A stretch of DNA of 64,000 bases from an uncultured Granulosicoccus sp. (GTDB lineage: Bacteria; Pseudomonadota; Gammaproteobacteria; Granulosicoccales; Granulosicoccaceae). Below, one piece after another: positions 52,235-61,712 of the stretch; within the stretch, counting starts at the first letter, position 1; every line of letters starts with the position of its first letter. The stretch spans positions 24,960 to 88,959 of the forward strand of contig CANLXI010000029.1 of assembly GCA_947495035.1 (NCBI GenBank), written 5' to 3'. Under the pieces are notes generated by a model that had not been told where the DNA came from, searched no databases, and worked only from the letters and a program-made list of their open reading frames with translations. A program made the translations under genes and the position numbers.

Positions 52235-54540
52235 ACAATGCGCGAGCCATTCGGCAGCTCAAGAAACTGCCGTTGCTCCAGAGTATCGATGCCGCTCTGT
52301 GGGATCGTCTGATCCCCCTGATATCGTTCACTGACCTGGCCGAGGGAGAAACCCTCTTCTCGGCAGGGAGTGAGAGCCAGAATCTGTATGTAGTGGTCGA
52401 TGGAGAGCTGGGGCTGTACATGCCCTGCAACGATTCATCCACCGAGACCTTCTACCTGCAGGCCCGGCGCAAGGGGGAAACCGCCGGCGACTTCGCCGTA
52501 CTCAATGGCGGCGAACATCTCGCCACGGCCATCGCCATCAGGAAGACACGGATTGCGCAGTTTCCGCGATTTGCGTTTGATCAGTTGACCAATATCGACT
52601 CTGGCATCCTGGCGCATGTCTATGATGTCGCAGCTCGCCTGTCACGGCGCGTGACCCTGGCACGAGCGTTTCTCGAACTGTTCGGTGACATGAGCAATGC
52701 CACCATGGACCAGTTGCTCGAGCAGACCGAGATTCGGCATTACCACAGTGGGCAGGTGTTGTTTCACGAAGGCGATGCGCCGGATGCCCTGTTTGTCATC
52801 CTATCCGGAAAGCTGCTGGTCGAGTCCACCAACGCCGAAGGCATGGTATCTCGGGTTGCCGAGGTTCAGGCCTCGGAAACCGTTGGCGAACTGGCCTTGC
52901 TGGCCGATTCCAATCGCACCGCCACGGTGACGGCAGCGCGCGAATGCACCGTCGCCGCATTGGCTCGAAGCGCATTCGATACGCTGATCGCCAATCGGCC
53001 CGAGATGCTGCTGCGCCTGTCTCGCCTGATCGTGCGCCGCAATTTCGCCAATAGTCAGCGCAGCAAGGATGCGTCAACCGACCGCACCTTTCTGGTCCTG
53101 CCGCTGGATTCGAGACTGCCGCTGCGTCGCTTCGTGCACCAGCTGAAGAATGCCCTGCGAGATCTGGGCGAGACCCTGACCCTCAATTCTCGCAGTTTCG
53201 ACACCCTCTATGGCCGTACCGGTGCCTCGCAGACCAGCTTCGACAACATCTTCAATTCAGCCATAGCCGAATGGCTGGATGACAAGGAGAACCGTGTCGA
53301 TTCCCTGGTATATGTTGCCGATCGAGAATGGAATTCCTGGACCCAGCGCTGCATCAATCGAGCCGATCGCATTCTGCTGCTGGCCAATGCCGACCCGGAC
53401 AACGCAACCGACATACGACAGCAGGAGCGCCAGCTAGAAGCCCTGTTCAGTCAATCACGCATTCGGCCGCGCATCGACCTGGTATTGCTGCATTCAAGCA
53501 ATACCCGCTCGCCGCAGGGAACGGCCCGCTGGCTGGAGAAGCGAGCCCTCGACGCGTTCTACCATGTTCGCATCAACGATCCCGCCCATCTTTCCCGACT
53601 GGCACGGCGCCTGACGCACAAGGCTCGTGGTGTCGTCTTCAGTGGCGGGGGGGCTCGAGGCTACGCTCATCTGGGGGTCCAGCGTCTGATCGAAGAACAA
53701 TCGGTCTGTGTCGATTACATCGGCGGCTCCAGCATGGGCGGCTTGCTGGGTGCTGCGATGGCCATGGGGCGTGATTACGAGAATGTGCACTCCCTGTCCG
53801 CCTCCTTCGCCAACAAGCAGGCCCTGTTCGACTACACCCTGCCTCTGGCATCTCTGATGAAATCAGCCAAGCTGACACGCTTCTGTCGTGAGGTCTATCG
53901 CAGTACCCGTATCGAGGATCTCTGGATTCCATTCTTCTGCATTTCCTCCAACCTGGCAGACGGACGCGAAGTGATCCATGAAAGCGGTCCTCTGTGGAAG
54001 GTCGTGCGCAGCACGATTTCCCTTCCCGGCGTGTTCTCCCCGGTACCGACAAGTGATGGCGACCTGCTGATCGATGGTGCCGTGCTCAATACCTTCCCGG
54101 TCGACATCATGCAGAAGCGCCTGGGCGGACGTTCCAACATCATCGGCGTCAATGTCAGCCAGATTCCCGAACAGTTCAATTACTACGACTTCGGCACCAG
54201 CCTGTCCGGCTGGCAGGTGCTGCTGTCACGCCTCAACCCCTGGGCAGAGAGCATTCGCATACCCCGCATTGCCGAAACCCTGCTGCGAGCCACCGACATC
54301 AAGAGCATCGAACGCCTGAACGAGGCCAGAAACTCTCTGGAAGTGCTGGTGGAGCCCAATGTGCGCGCCATTTCGCTGCTGGATTTCAAGTCATACGCGC
54401 AGATCAGTGAGTTGGGCTATCAGGAAGCGCGCAAGGTCTTCGCCCGTCATGGTCTGTGTCCCGAGAGTGCCGAGGATACCCTCTGCCCTGTGTCGGAACT
54501 TGACGAAGGCTCGCCAGCTAGGGAAAAAGGCGTCGCATAG
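52231..54540 (+). CDS. Cyclic-nucleotide-binding / patatin-like phospholipase fusion (NTE-like)
   Basis: A 769-residue protein resembling neuropathy target esterase. It starts at TTG 52231, overlapping the previous stop (TTGA); no ATG is in frame nearby. Two cNMP-binding folds occupy about residues 15-130 and 155-280 (YVVVDGELGLYMPCN; VLFHEGDAPDALFVILSGKL). The patatin domain shows the oxyanion motif GVVFSGGGARGYAHLGVQ near residue 466. The nucleophile motif GGSSMGG is near 502, and DGAVLNTFPVD, with the catalytic Asp, near 614. It probably hydrolyses phospholipids or lysophospholipids at the inner membrane under nucleotide control (inference). Its 3' end overlaps the ankyrin gene. Confidence 0.92.
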   Translation: MNNARAIRQLKKLPLLQSIDAALWDRLIPLISFTDLAEGETLFSAGSESQNLYVVVDGELGLYMPCNDSSTETFYLQARRKGETAGDFAVLNGGEHLATAIAIRKTRIAQFPRFAFDQLTNIDSGILAHVYDVAARLSRRVTLARAFLELFGDMSNATMDQLLEQTEIRHYHSGQVLFHEGDAPDALFVILSGKLLVESTNAEGMVSRVAEVQASETVGELALLADSNRTATVTAARECTVAALARSAFDTLIANRPEMLLRLSRLIVRRNFANSQRSKDASTDRTFLVLPLDSRLPLRRFVHQLKNALRDLGETLTLNSRSFDTLYGRTGASQTSFDNIFNSAIAEWLDDKENRVDSLVYVADREWNSWTQRCINRADRILLLANADPDNATDIRQQERQLEALFSQSRIRPRIDLVLLHSSNTRSPQGTARWLEKRALDAFYHVRINDPAHLSRLARRLTHKARGVVFSGGGARGYAHLGVQRLIEEQSVCVDYIGGSSMGGLLGAAMAMGRDYENVHSLSASFANKQALFDYTLPLASLMKSAKLTRFCREVYRSTRIEDLWIPFFCISSNLADGREVIHESGPLWKVVRSTISLPGVFSPVPTSDGDLLIDGAVLNTFPVDIMQKRLGGRSNIIGVNVSQIPEQFNYYDFGTSLSGWQVLLSRLNPWAESIRIPRIAETLLRATDIKSIERLNEARNSLEVLVEPNVRAISLLDFKSYAQISELGYQEARKVFARHGLCPESAEDTLCPVSELDEGSPAREKGVA

Positions 54541-55378
54541 CCGGTTTGCCCTCGGCCAGCATGATCGGCGTGGCGCCGTTGCGATTGGTCAGCTGCGGGT
54601 CGGCTCCGTGCTGCAACAGCAGCCTGACCATGGCCATGTCGTTACCCGATACCGCATGATGCAATGCGGTGTTGTCGTATTCGTCCTGCGCATTGACATC
54701 GGTATCCGGCAGCTTTGCCAACAGTCTTGCCACCGAGTCCTGACCGTTTTCCACCGCACGCATGAAGGGCGTAAAGCGATACACATCCCGGATCTGCGTC
54801 TGCGCCCCGTTGTCTATCAGCCACTGCACCAGATCCGTGTAGCCCTTCGCGGCCGCCAGCGTCAAGGCCGTCCAGCCATTGGAGCCGATCACCTGGATGT
54901 CAGCACCTCTGTCCAGCAACCACTCGGCAACTTGCCGACGATTGCCCAGAACGGCAAACATGAATGCGGTGCCATTGGTTTGCGTGCGTTCATCGATATC
55001 GGCACCTGCGTCAATCAGCGACTTCACCAGAGCCAGATCGCCTTTCTTGCTGGCGACCATCAACGCGTTCTTGCCATTGCTGGCCGTCAGAGTCAGCAGT
55101 TGACGAGGTTCGTATCGGGCAAGCAACTGTCGCAAGGTGGCAATGCGATCATTGCCGATGGCACTGACCCACTGCTGCCTCACCTGAGCACCCGGGTCCG
55201 ACACAGCAGTGGCGGTATCAGAGCCTCTCTGCCTGTCAAGCGAATGAGTTGCTGTGGACTCTGGTGGAATGTCGGAAGGTGTCTGCGAGAAGGGTCTGCG
55301 GTCATCCCCCAGCACGATGCCGGAACCCGCAAGGGCCAACAACAGCGAGGGTAACAGCCCGATCAGCAGGTTTCGCAT
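54518..55378 (-). CDS. Exported ankyrin-repeat protein
   Basis: A 286-residue protein with an N-terminal signal segment (MRNLLIGLLPSLLLALAGSG) and a Ser/Pro/Thr-rich linker. About five to six ankyrin repeats follow in the C-terminal two thirds: NGKNALMVASKKGDLALVKS, LIDAGADIDE, NGWTALTLAAAKGYTDLVQW and DNTALHHAVSGNDMAMVRLL. Ankyrin repeats mediate protein binding; the partner is unknown. It is probably periplasmic or membrane-anchored. Its last 23 bases overlap tail-to-tail with the end of the patatin gene. Confidence 0.9.
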   Translation of the reverse strand: MRNLLIGLLPSLLLALAGSGIVLGDDRRPFSQTPSDIPPESTATHSLDRQRGSDTATAVSDPGAQVRQQWVSAIGNDRIATLRQLLARYEPRQLLTLTASNGKNALMVASKKGDLALVKSLIDAGADIDERTQTNGTAFMFAVLGNRRQVAEWLLDRGADIQVIGSNGWTALTLAAAKGYTDLVQWLIDNGAQTQIRDVYRFTPFMRAVENGQDSVARLLAKLPDTDVNAQDEYDNTALHHAVSGNDMAMVRLLLQHGADPQLTNRNGATPIMLAEGKPAMRRLFP

Positions 55379-55390
55379 GGGCCAACCGGA

Positions 55391-55939
55391 TCAGGCGAGT
55401 TGCAGTGACGCCAGCACATCGGTGAATACCCGATCCGGGTCGTAGTGACCCGTCAGCCGAATCACGGCGTCCCGAGCCACGGCTTCATCGAGCAGTTGCC
55501 GGAAACCACTCTGCATGGCCTTGCTGACCGGAATGTTCTGCTTGTAGAGAACGCGGCAATATTCGTCGCCGATGAACAGTGGCAGCTGATCCTGCTGACT
55601 GATCAGCTTGATGCTCTCGAAATGCGAAGGACTGTGCCCGGTAATGAACAACATCGTGCCGCGACTGGCCTCTATCGGTGTGATGATTTCCAGACCGATT
55701 TCTATCAATGTGCCTTTTTCGTGTTCATGCAGATCGGCATCCAGTTCTACCGTGTAGGGGCCTCCGAGCAAACGACCGGTCTTCAGACAGGGGGCGTCAG
55801 CCGGTAACACGAAGAAAATGGCTGCCTGCCACTGGCCGTTGTCCAATTGCACCGGGACACAGCTGACCGTGATGTTGGCGTTGTGCAACAACACCATCAC
55901 ATCATCGGGAAATCGTTCTTCGGGGAGTTGGGCTGCAGA
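55391..55939 (-). CDS. Hypothetical protein
   Basis: About 182 residues from the ATG at 55939 (MSAAQLPEERFPDDVMVLLH). A GTG at 55969 would add ten residues; neither has a good SD. The sequence is mixed alpha/beta with no signal peptide or membrane helix. Recognisable stretches are NGQWQAAIFFVLPADAPCLK and GTLIEIGLEIITPIEASRGT. ISQQDQLPLFIGDEYCRVLY follows. I do not recognise a family. It ends 12 bases before the ankyrin gene and starts shortly after the hairpin closing the formate dehydrogenase operon, so it is probably its own unit with the ankyrin gene. Confidence 0.65.
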   Translation of the reverse strand, partial: SAAQLPEERFPDDVMVLLHNANITVSCVPVQLDNGQWQAAIFFVLPADAPCLKTGRLLGGPYTVELDADLHEHEKGTLIEIGLEIITPIEASRGTMLFITGHSPSHFESIKLISQQDQLPLFIGDEYCRVLYKQNIPVSKAMQSGFRQLLDEAVARDAVIRLTGHYDPDRVFTDVLASLQLA

Positions 55940-56014
55940 CATTGACAGGACTGACCAGGACAAGGGCACCGGGCAGAAACTGCCGGACGATGAAATGTTA
56001 GCAGAATGGTCTGC

Positions 56015-56051
56015 CGGTTGACCGGCAAGAGTTTGTCTTGCCGGTCAACCG
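56015..56051. terminator. Strong hairpin ending the formate dehydrogenase operon
   Basis: A perfect 16-bp inverted repeat (CGGTTGACCGGCAAGA with TCTTGCCGGTCAACCG) and a 5-base loop GTTTG. It starts 17 bases past the FdhC stop (56068) on the operon's minus strand. It is the most stable hairpin I noticed in the window. No T-run follows, so it may act as a terminator or as a 3'-end stabiliser. Confidence 0.7.
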
Positions 56052-56067
56052 TGTGGAACACCCTGCA

Positions 56068-57240
56068 TCAATGGCCAGCGGTTGCACCCGCGCTGCCCGC
56101 CACAACACCCGAGTTCGCACTCTTCGTCTCGCCAGGCTCGATGACCTTGCCTTCGGCTTCGAGCTTTTCATACCACAGGTCGTGGTGCTGCTTCGCCCAT
56201 TCGGTGGATACATAACCGGTCGTCATGCCTTCCAGAGCGCCTTCGGTGCCAGCCGTTCCGATATAGATATGACCGACGGCCATGGCGGCCCAACCCAGGG
56301 ACAAGACGGCATGCACCAGATTGGCCTGCTGCATCTGTGCTCGGGACCCTTCCACCAATGGCAGAAAACTGGCCCATTCCGGAATGGCGATACCGTAGAC
56401 GGGGGCGACCATGATCAGCCCGGTAACACTGACGGCCAGACCGACGAATGTCACCACCCAGAACCAGATCTTCTCACCGGCATTCATGCGACCAGCGGAA
56501 GGGTGACCCTTGCCGATCACACCACCACCCTGTTTCATCCACTGAACATCGGTGGCGTTGGGGAAGTTGTGCCAGATCCACAGCACGATCATCAACACGA
56601 TGCCCACCGAGAAGACCGGTCCGACCACATTGTGGATGGTGATGGAGGTCTGCGCCCACAATGCAAAGCCCTGCTTGCCCAGCAACGGAATCAGTACCGT
56701 CTTGCCGATCAGCATGCTCAAGCCGGTAATCGCCAGCGTAATGAAGGAGACTGCCGTTATCCAGTGCACCAGGCGACTGAACCAGCTCCAGCGCTTGACC
56801 TTGCGACCCGAGCGCGGCTCATCCAGCTTGTTGCGCCCGTGAATCATGTGATACAGCGCCACGATGACCAGCATGACCACGATCCCCCATGGCGCATACG
56901 TGGCAACCGGTCCGTCACGCAGCGCCTGCCATTCGGTGCCTCCTGCGGCTATCAGTACACCGGTCTCCTGTCCGGATACCGCGGTATAACCGGACACCCC
57001 CTCGCGTACCGCCCGCCAGTAATTGGAACGCGGATTGACGGTGGAGCCGGCCTCCTGAGCAATGGCCTCACTACCCAGAAAGTGCAAGCCGTAACTGCCC
57101 AGTGGCAACAGGAAGGCCATGAACACGATGGCCAGCAGGCTCAGGGTTGCAATCCTGCGTTTCCTTGCAGCGCTCATCTTCTGCCGCAGCGGCGGTTCGG
57201 CCGATGCGTCCGTCATGTGATCCGTCTGCATCAGACTCAC
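56068..57240 (-). CDS. Formate dehydrogenase gamma subunit, cytochrome b556
   Basis: Membrane subunit that carries two b hemes and passes electrons from FdhAB to quinone. The 390-residue product has an N-terminal hydrophobic stretch (ATLSLLAIVFMAFLLPLGSY) and a periplasmic insertion. The four-helix FdnI/FdoI-like core follows: MLVIVALYHMIHGRNK, SWFSRLVHWITAVSFITLAI, ITIHNVVGPVFSVGIVLMIV and SLGWAAMAVGHIYIGTAGTE. His residues in these helices are the expected heme ligands. The C-terminal tail is acidic/Ala-rich. Its start overlaps the FdhB stop by 4 bases. It is last in the operon and followed by the 16-bp hairpin. Confidence 0.93.
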   Translation of the reverse strand: MSLMQTDHMTDASAEPPLRQKMSAARKRRIATLSLLAIVFMAFLLPLGSYGLHFLGSEAIAQEAGSTVNPRSNYWRAVREGVSGYTAVSGQETGVLIAAGGTEWQALRDGPVATYAPWGIVVMLVIVALYHMIHGRNKLDEPRSGRKVKRWSWFSRLVHWITAVSFITLAITGLSMLIGKTVLIPLLGKQGFALWAQTSITIHNVVGPVFSVGIVLMIVLWIWHNFPNATDVQWMKQGGGVIGKGHPSAGRMNAGEKIWFWVVTFVGLAVSVTGLIMVAPVYGIAIPEWASFLPLVEGSRAQMQQANLVHAVLSLGWAAMAVGHIYIGTAGTEGALEGMTTGYVSTEWAKQHHDLWYEKLEAEGKVIEPGETKSANSGVVAGSAGATAGH

Positions 57241-57827
57241 CCCTCTGTGTAGGCGGTTTCCCAGCCCCAGGTCTGTGGACGTCCACCGCGACGCAGGACT
57301 CGCTCACGATAGATATCCGCCACCTCGTCACCATCTCCGGCAATCAGGGCTCGGGTTGAGCACATCTCGGCGCACAGCGGCAACTTGCCTTCAGCAATGC
57401 GATTACGACCATATTTCTCGTATTCGGCATCGGACAGATCGGCCTCGTCCGGTCCACCGGCGCAGAAGGTACATTTGTCCATCTTGCCGCGAGCGCCGAA
57501 TGAGGATTGTTGCGGGTACTGTGGTGCGCCGAAGGGACAGGCGTAGAAACAGTAGCCGCAACCGATGCACAGACTCTTGTCATGCAGCACGATGCCATCG
57601 TCCGTGGTGTTGAAGCAATCCACCGGACAGACCGCCTGGCATGGCGCGTCGGTGCAGTGCATGCAGGCGACCGAAATCGACTTCTCTCCCGGTAAACCGT
57701 CATCCAGTGTGACCACTCGCCGACGATTCACCCCCCAGGGCACTTCGTGCTCGTTCTTGCACGCCGTCACACAGCCGTTGCACTCGATACAACGCTCGGC
57801 GTCGCACAGAAATTTCATTCTTGCCAT
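57237..57827 (-). CDS. Formate dehydrogenase beta subunit, four [4Fe-4S] ferredoxin
   Basis: Electron-transfer subunit linking the molybdenum subunit to the membrane cytochrome. The 196-residue product has sixteen cysteines in four ferredoxin motifs. These are CIECNGCVTACKNEHEVPWG; CMHCTDAPCQAVCPVDCF; CIGCGYCFYACPFGAPQYP; and the split KCTFC with CAEMC. It lacks the C-terminal membrane anchor found in FdnH, so it relies on FdhC for anchoring. It lies 13 bases after FdhA and overlaps FdhC (ATGA). Confidence 0.95.
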   Translation of the reverse strand: MARMKFLCDAERCIECNGCVTACKNEHEVPWGVNRRRVVTLDDGLPGEKSISVACMHCTDAPCQAVCPVDCFNTTDDGIVLHDKSLCIGCGYCFYACPFGAPQYPQQSSFGARGKMDKCTFCAGGPDEADLSDAEYEKYGRNRIAEGKLPLCAEMCSTRALIAGDGDEVADIYRERVLRRGGRPQTWGWETAYTEG

Positions 57828-57840
57828 GGTCGTATCCTCC

Positions 57841-60756
57841 TCAGGCTGCGGTTATCTTGCACAGGGAACACTTGGTTTCCTGCATCTGGGTCACGGAATC
57901 GTAGCCGTAGGTCATGGCGGTATTGTTGGATTCACCACGCACGTACGGCGCCGAGCCTTCAGGGTACTTGTCGATCAGGTCCTTGCCTTCGTACACACCA
58001 CCGAAGTGGAATGGTGTGAAGACCACACCGCGTGCAACACGCTCCGTGATCATCGCCTTGACGTGGATCTTGCCGCCTTCCGGACTTTCAAGCCACACCA
58101 TCTGGCCATCCTTGATCTCGATGTCATTGGCATCAGCCGTATTGATCTCGACGAACATGTCCTGCTGCAGTTCAGCCAGCCATGGATTGGAGCGAGTCTC
58201 CTCACCACCACCCTCGTATTCCACCAGGCGACCACTGGTATGGATCAGTGGAAACTCCTGAGAATAGTCTTCGGCCTGGATGGACCCATAGCGTGTTGGC
58301 AGGCGGTAATGCGACTTCCTGTCTTCATACGTCGGATAGTCGTCCACCAGATCGCGACGAGCCGTATAGAGCGGTTCACGATGAACAGGGACCGGATCCG
58401 GAAAGGTCCAGACATTGGCCCGGGCCTTGGCGTTACCGAACGGTGCACAGCCATGAGCGATGGCCACACGCTGAATGCCTCCGGACAGATCGGTCTTCCA
58501 GTTCTTGCCTTCTGCCGCCGTTTTCTCTTCCTCGCTCAGATCATCCCACCAGCCGAGAGTCTTCAGCATGTCGGCGGAAAACTCCGGATATCCGTCTTCG
58601 ATCTCGGCACCGGCAGACCAGGAATCCTCGGCCAGCAGGTTGACACCGTCGCGTTCGACCCCAAATCGGGCACGAAAATTCAGGCCACCTTCGGCAACCG
58701 GCTTGCTCGGATCGTACAGATTGGGGGTACCGGGATGTCCCATTTCGGCCGTTCCCCAGCAAGGCCATGGCATGCCATAGTATTCCCCGTCCAGAGGGCC
58801 ACCCTTGGCTTGCAGGGTGAGTTCGTCGAAGGTACCCCGATGTTCCATATGTGCCTTGATGCGCTCCGGACTCTGTCCCGTGTAACCGATGGTCCAGAGA
58901 CCCCGGTTGAACTCGCGCGTGATGTCCTCGACCAGTGGCTCTTCGCCGTTCACCTCGATATGTTTGGTCAACTCTTCGGCAAAGCCCAGCTTGGCGGCGA
59001 ACTTGTACATGATGGTGTGATCGGGCAGAGACTCGAACAGGGGTTCGATGATGCGATCACGCCATTGCAGTGACCGGTTGGATGCGGTGACCGAACCATA
59101 GGTTTCGAACTGGGTGGCAGCCGGCAGCAGATACATACCATCCTGGCGATCAGGCAGAACGGCCGTATGCGTGGGGTATGGATCGATGACCACCAGCAGT
59201 TCCAGCTTTTCCATCGCAGCCTTCATCTCGGGGCCGCGGGTCTGCGAGTTCGGTGCATGTCCCCACAGAACCATGGCGCGGATATTGTCTTTCTGGGCGA
59301 TGTTTTCCTTGTCTTCCAGCACACCGTCGATCCAGCGCGATACCGGCATGCCGGCGGTGTACATGGGCTGCACATCCTTGTCGCCACTCTTTTCGTAGGC
59401 ATTCTGGTCAAACCGGGACTTGACCCATTCGTAGTCCACATCCCAGACGCCTGCCCAGTGCTTCCAGGCACCTTCCGCCAGACCGTAGTATCCGGGCAAG
59501 GTATGCGACAGCACGCCCATGTCGGTAGCGCCCTGCACATTGTCGTGACCGCGGAAGATGTTTGCGCCGCCACCCGAGACACCGATGTTGCCCAGTGCCA
59601 GTTGCAGTACGCAATACGCGCGAGTGTTGTTGTTGCCGATGGTGTGCTGCGTGCCACCCATACACCAGACGATGGTGCCGGGTCGATTCTCGGCCATGGT
59701 CTGTGCAGCCTGCTTCAACTGCGCTTCAGGGATACCGGTGACGCGTTCGGTTTCCTCGGGAGTCCACTTGGCCACTTCGGTACGAATGTCATCCATGCCA
59801 TAGACGCGCTGACGAATGTACTCCTTGTCTTCCCAGCCGTTTTCGAAGATATGCCACAGGATGCCCCAGATGACCGGTACATCGGTGCCGGGTCGCATCT
59901 GGATGAACTGATCGGAATGCGCCGCGGTACGGGTGAAGCGAGGATCGACAACGATGAGTTTGGATCCGTTTTCCTTCGCCTTGAGAATGTGCTGCATGGC
60001 TACCGGGTGCGCCTCGGCAGCGTTGGAGCCGATGAAGAACATCGCCTTGGACTTCTGCATGTCGTTGTAGGAGTTGGTCATCGCACCGTAACCCCAGGTA
60101 TTGGCCACACCTGCCACCGTCGTGGAGTGACAGATACGCGCCTGGTGGTCGACATTGTTGGAGCCCCACAGCGCGGCGAACTTGCGGAACAGATACGCCT
60201 GTTCGTTACTGTATTTGGCAGAACCGAGCCAGTACACGGAATCGGATGTGGATTCTTCACGAATCTTCAGCATCTGATCACCGATCTCATTGATCGCCTC
60301 ATCCCAGGAAACGCGGGTCCACTTGCCACCCACCAGTTTCATCGGGTACTTCAGGCGACGTTCACCATGACCGTGTTCGCGCACCGATGCCCCCTTGGCA
60401 CAGTGGGCCCCCATGTTGATGGGCGAGTCGAAATCGGGTTCCTGCCCCGTCCACACGCCGTTCTGGATTTCCGCGATCACACCACAGCCGACCGAGCAGT
60501 GCGTACAGACCGAACGCACCTGCGTGGTCTCGACACCGGCCCTGGCGTGCGTCTCGGCCGCATGTGCCTTCTTCAGCATGCTGGGACCTGCGCCCACAGC
60601 CAATGCGGCGCCACCGGCTGTGAGACCGGAGTTCTTGAGAAAGGTACGACGATTGATGGAGCTGCCCAGCAGGCCCTTGACCTTGCCGGTGACTCCGGCC
60701 GGCAGTGCAGAACCGTGATCCGGGCTCTGTCCGGCAATCTTGCGCTTGAGTTTCAT
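57841..60756 (-). CDS. Formate dehydrogenase alpha (catalytic molybdopterin) subunit, Cys type
   Basis: Periplasmic molybdo- or tungsto-enzyme oxidising formate to CO2. The 971-residue product has a twin-arginine signal (INRRTFLKNSG, Arg36-Arg37). The [4Fe-4S] ligands are Cys84, Cys87, Cys91 and Cys119. The active-site metal ligand is Cys209, followed by His210 (QARICHSTTVAG), so it uses cysteine rather than selenocysteine. Molybdopterin domains follow (WGHAPNSQTRGPE and similar). An SD, AAGGAG, precedes the ATG. It is translated after the small Tat-signal protein and before FdhB. Tat export with FdhB as a complex is expected. Confidence 0.97.
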   Translation of the reverse strand: MKLKRKIAGQSPDHGSALPAGVTGKVKGLLGSSINRRTFLKNSGLTAGGAALAVGAGPSMLKKAHAAETHARAGVETTQVRSVCTHCSVGCGVIAEIQNGVWTGQEPDFDSPINMGAHCAKGASVREHGHGERRLKYPMKLVGGKWTRVSWDEAINEIGDQMLKIREESTSDSVYWLGSAKYSNEQAYLFRKFAALWGSNNVDHQARICHSTTVAGVANTWGYGAMTNSYNDMQKSKAMFFIGSNAAEAHPVAMQHILKAKENGSKLIVVDPRFTRTAAHSDQFIQMRPGTDVPVIWGILWHIFENGWEDKEYIRQRVYGMDDIRTEVAKWTPEETERVTGIPEAQLKQAAQTMAENRPGTIVWCMGGTQHTIGNNNTRAYCVLQLALGNIGVSGGGANIFRGHDNVQGATDMGVLSHTLPGYYGLAEGAWKHWAGVWDVDYEWVKSRFDQNAYEKSGDKDVQPMYTAGMPVSRWIDGVLEDKENIAQKDNIRAMVLWGHAPNSQTRGPEMKAAMEKLELLVVIDPYPTHTAVLPDRQDGMYLLPAATQFETYGSVTASNRSLQWRDRIIEPLFESLPDHTIMYKFAAKLGFAEELTKHIEVNGEEPLVEDITREFNRGLWTIGYTGQSPERIKAHMEHRGTFDELTLQAKGGPLDGEYYGMPWPCWGTAEMGHPGTPNLYDPSKPVAEGGLNFRARFGVERDGVNLLAEDSWSAGAEIEDGYPEFSADMLKTLGWWDDLSEEEKTAAEGKNWKTDLSGGIQRVAIAHGCAPFGNAKARANVWTFPDPVPVHREPLYTARRDLVDDYPTYEDRKSHYRLPTRYGSIQAEDYSQEFPLIHTSGRLVEYEGGGEETRSNPWLAELQQDMFVEINTADANDIEIKDGQMVWLESPEGGKIHVKAMITERVARGVVFTPFHFGGVYEGKDLIDKYPEGSAPYVRGESNNTAMTYGYDSVTQMQETKCSLCKITAA

Positions 60757-60789
60757 GGATTTCTCCTTGGAATTTCAGTAGGCCGGCTG

Positions 60790-61011
60790 CTAGAAACGGG
60801 CACGTGAGTAATAGCGGTTGACGTGCTCGGTGCGCTCGTAGCCTTTCTTGCCAGAGGCAGTGTCAACGACGTCGCTGGCCTCGACAACATCACCGATGTT
60901 GCTGGCGGCAGAGGCTGCTCCACTGGCCACCGCACCGCTGGCGACAGCCGCTCCCTGCAGAAATCCGCGGCGTCTGGCGTTGATGAATCCGGGTTTTTTC
61001 TCGTCAGTCAT
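60790..61011 (-). CDS. Small twin-arginine-signal protein of formate dehydrogenase operons
   Basis: A 73-residue protein. I start it at the ATG at 61011 (MTDEKKPGFINARRRGFLQG), which has GAGG 8 bases upstream; ATGs at 61020 and 61071 are weaker. After the RRRGFLQG twin-arginine motif comes an Ala/Ser-rich hydrophobic stretch (AAVASGAVASGAASAASN), then a short charged tail ending EHVNRYYSRARF. It matches the small Tat-target proteins that accompany FdhA in many proteobacteria. Its role is unknown; assembly or export help is inferred. It sits 33 bases upstream of FdhA. Confidence 0.85.
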   Translation of the reverse strand: MTDEKKPGFINARRRGFLQGAAVASGAVASGAASAASNIGDVVEASDVVDTASGKKGYERTEHVNRYYSRARF

Positions 61012-61070
61012 GGTTTTCATCCTCACTGGAGAACTCTCTGGGGAGCTCTGGAAGTTGTCAGGTGACGGCA

Positions 61071-61712
61071 TCAGCTCTGCATGTCCAGCAGTTGCCGTTC
61101 GAAGTCGAAGAAGCTCTCGCCGAAAAAGCCGACCGAGCGGTAGAAATGGGCGGAACTGGCGTTCTGCATGTCGTCGAAGAATTGTCCGACCCAGGGTGCC
61201 AGATGATCGTTGAAGAAAGCCTGTTGCACATCCAGGGAGATTTCGTCAGGGTTCCTGATGATCAGGGCCATGGCATCGCACAATGCCGCAATGTGATCTT
61301 CCGATTCGGCCACGCCGTCCTGCCGCTCGATGCCCAGACGCTGCAAGTCTGCGCGCAATACGGCAACCGGCTTCTCCATCAGGAATCCGGTCATGTACCA
61401 GGATCCGAACGGCACCAGTTCGCCGCGCCCCACCCCGAGCAGCAATGCGAAATATTCATCATGAACCGACTCCAGGTCGGTCTTCAATGCCGCCTGCTTC
61501 ATGAGTTCCCAGCCCATGGCAATGCGTCCCTCGCTGGAATCGACTTCACCGATCTGACGCAATCGTTGCAACACATCCGCATCGGGTTGCCGAGCCAGCA
61601 GACTGGCCAGCAGCTCGTAGACCGCCGCCCGCACGGCTTGCTCCTGATCACGCAGGAATTCTTCCTCGCTCTTGACGGGGAATTGCGGAGTATCACTGGT
61701 CATCACATTCAT
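61071..61712 (-). CDS. TorD/DmsD-family chaperone for molybdoenzyme maturation
   Basis: Cytoplasmic chaperone expected to bind the FdhA Tat signal and hold it until cofactor insertion. From the ATG at 61712 (MNVMTSDTPQFPVKSEEEFL) it has 213 residues; an ATG at 61703 is also possible. The all-helical fold is clear from VRAAVYELLASLLARQPDAD, LESVHDEYFALLLGVGRGEL and VPFGSWYMTGFLMEKPVAVL. ESEDHIAALCDAMALII is the TorD-type ExEDH motif. It lies 59 bases upstream of the small Tat protein, consistent with a maturation role. The 236 bases before it show no gene. Confidence 0.92.
   Translation of the reverse strand: MNVMTSDTPQFPVKSEEEFLRDQEQAVRAAVYELLASLLARQPDADVLQRLRQIGEVDSSEGRIAMGWELMKQAALKTDLESVHDEYFALLLGVGRGELVPFGSWYMTGFLMEKPVAVLRADLQRLGIERQDGVAESEDHIAALCDAMALIIRNPDEISLDVQQAFFNDHLAPWVGQFFDDMQNASSAHFYRSVGFFGESFFDFERQLLDMQS

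Noticed and set aside
60120..60160. Selenocysteine codon in the formate dehydrogenase active site
   Set aside because: The codon at the metal-ligand position is for cysteine (QARICH), and the frame has no internal TGA.
59167..60807. A 546-codon + strand frame, plus another at 57565-59073
   Set aside because: Both are antisense shadows of the FdhA gene. The translated sequences show no family features, while the minus strand encodes the complete catalytic subunit.
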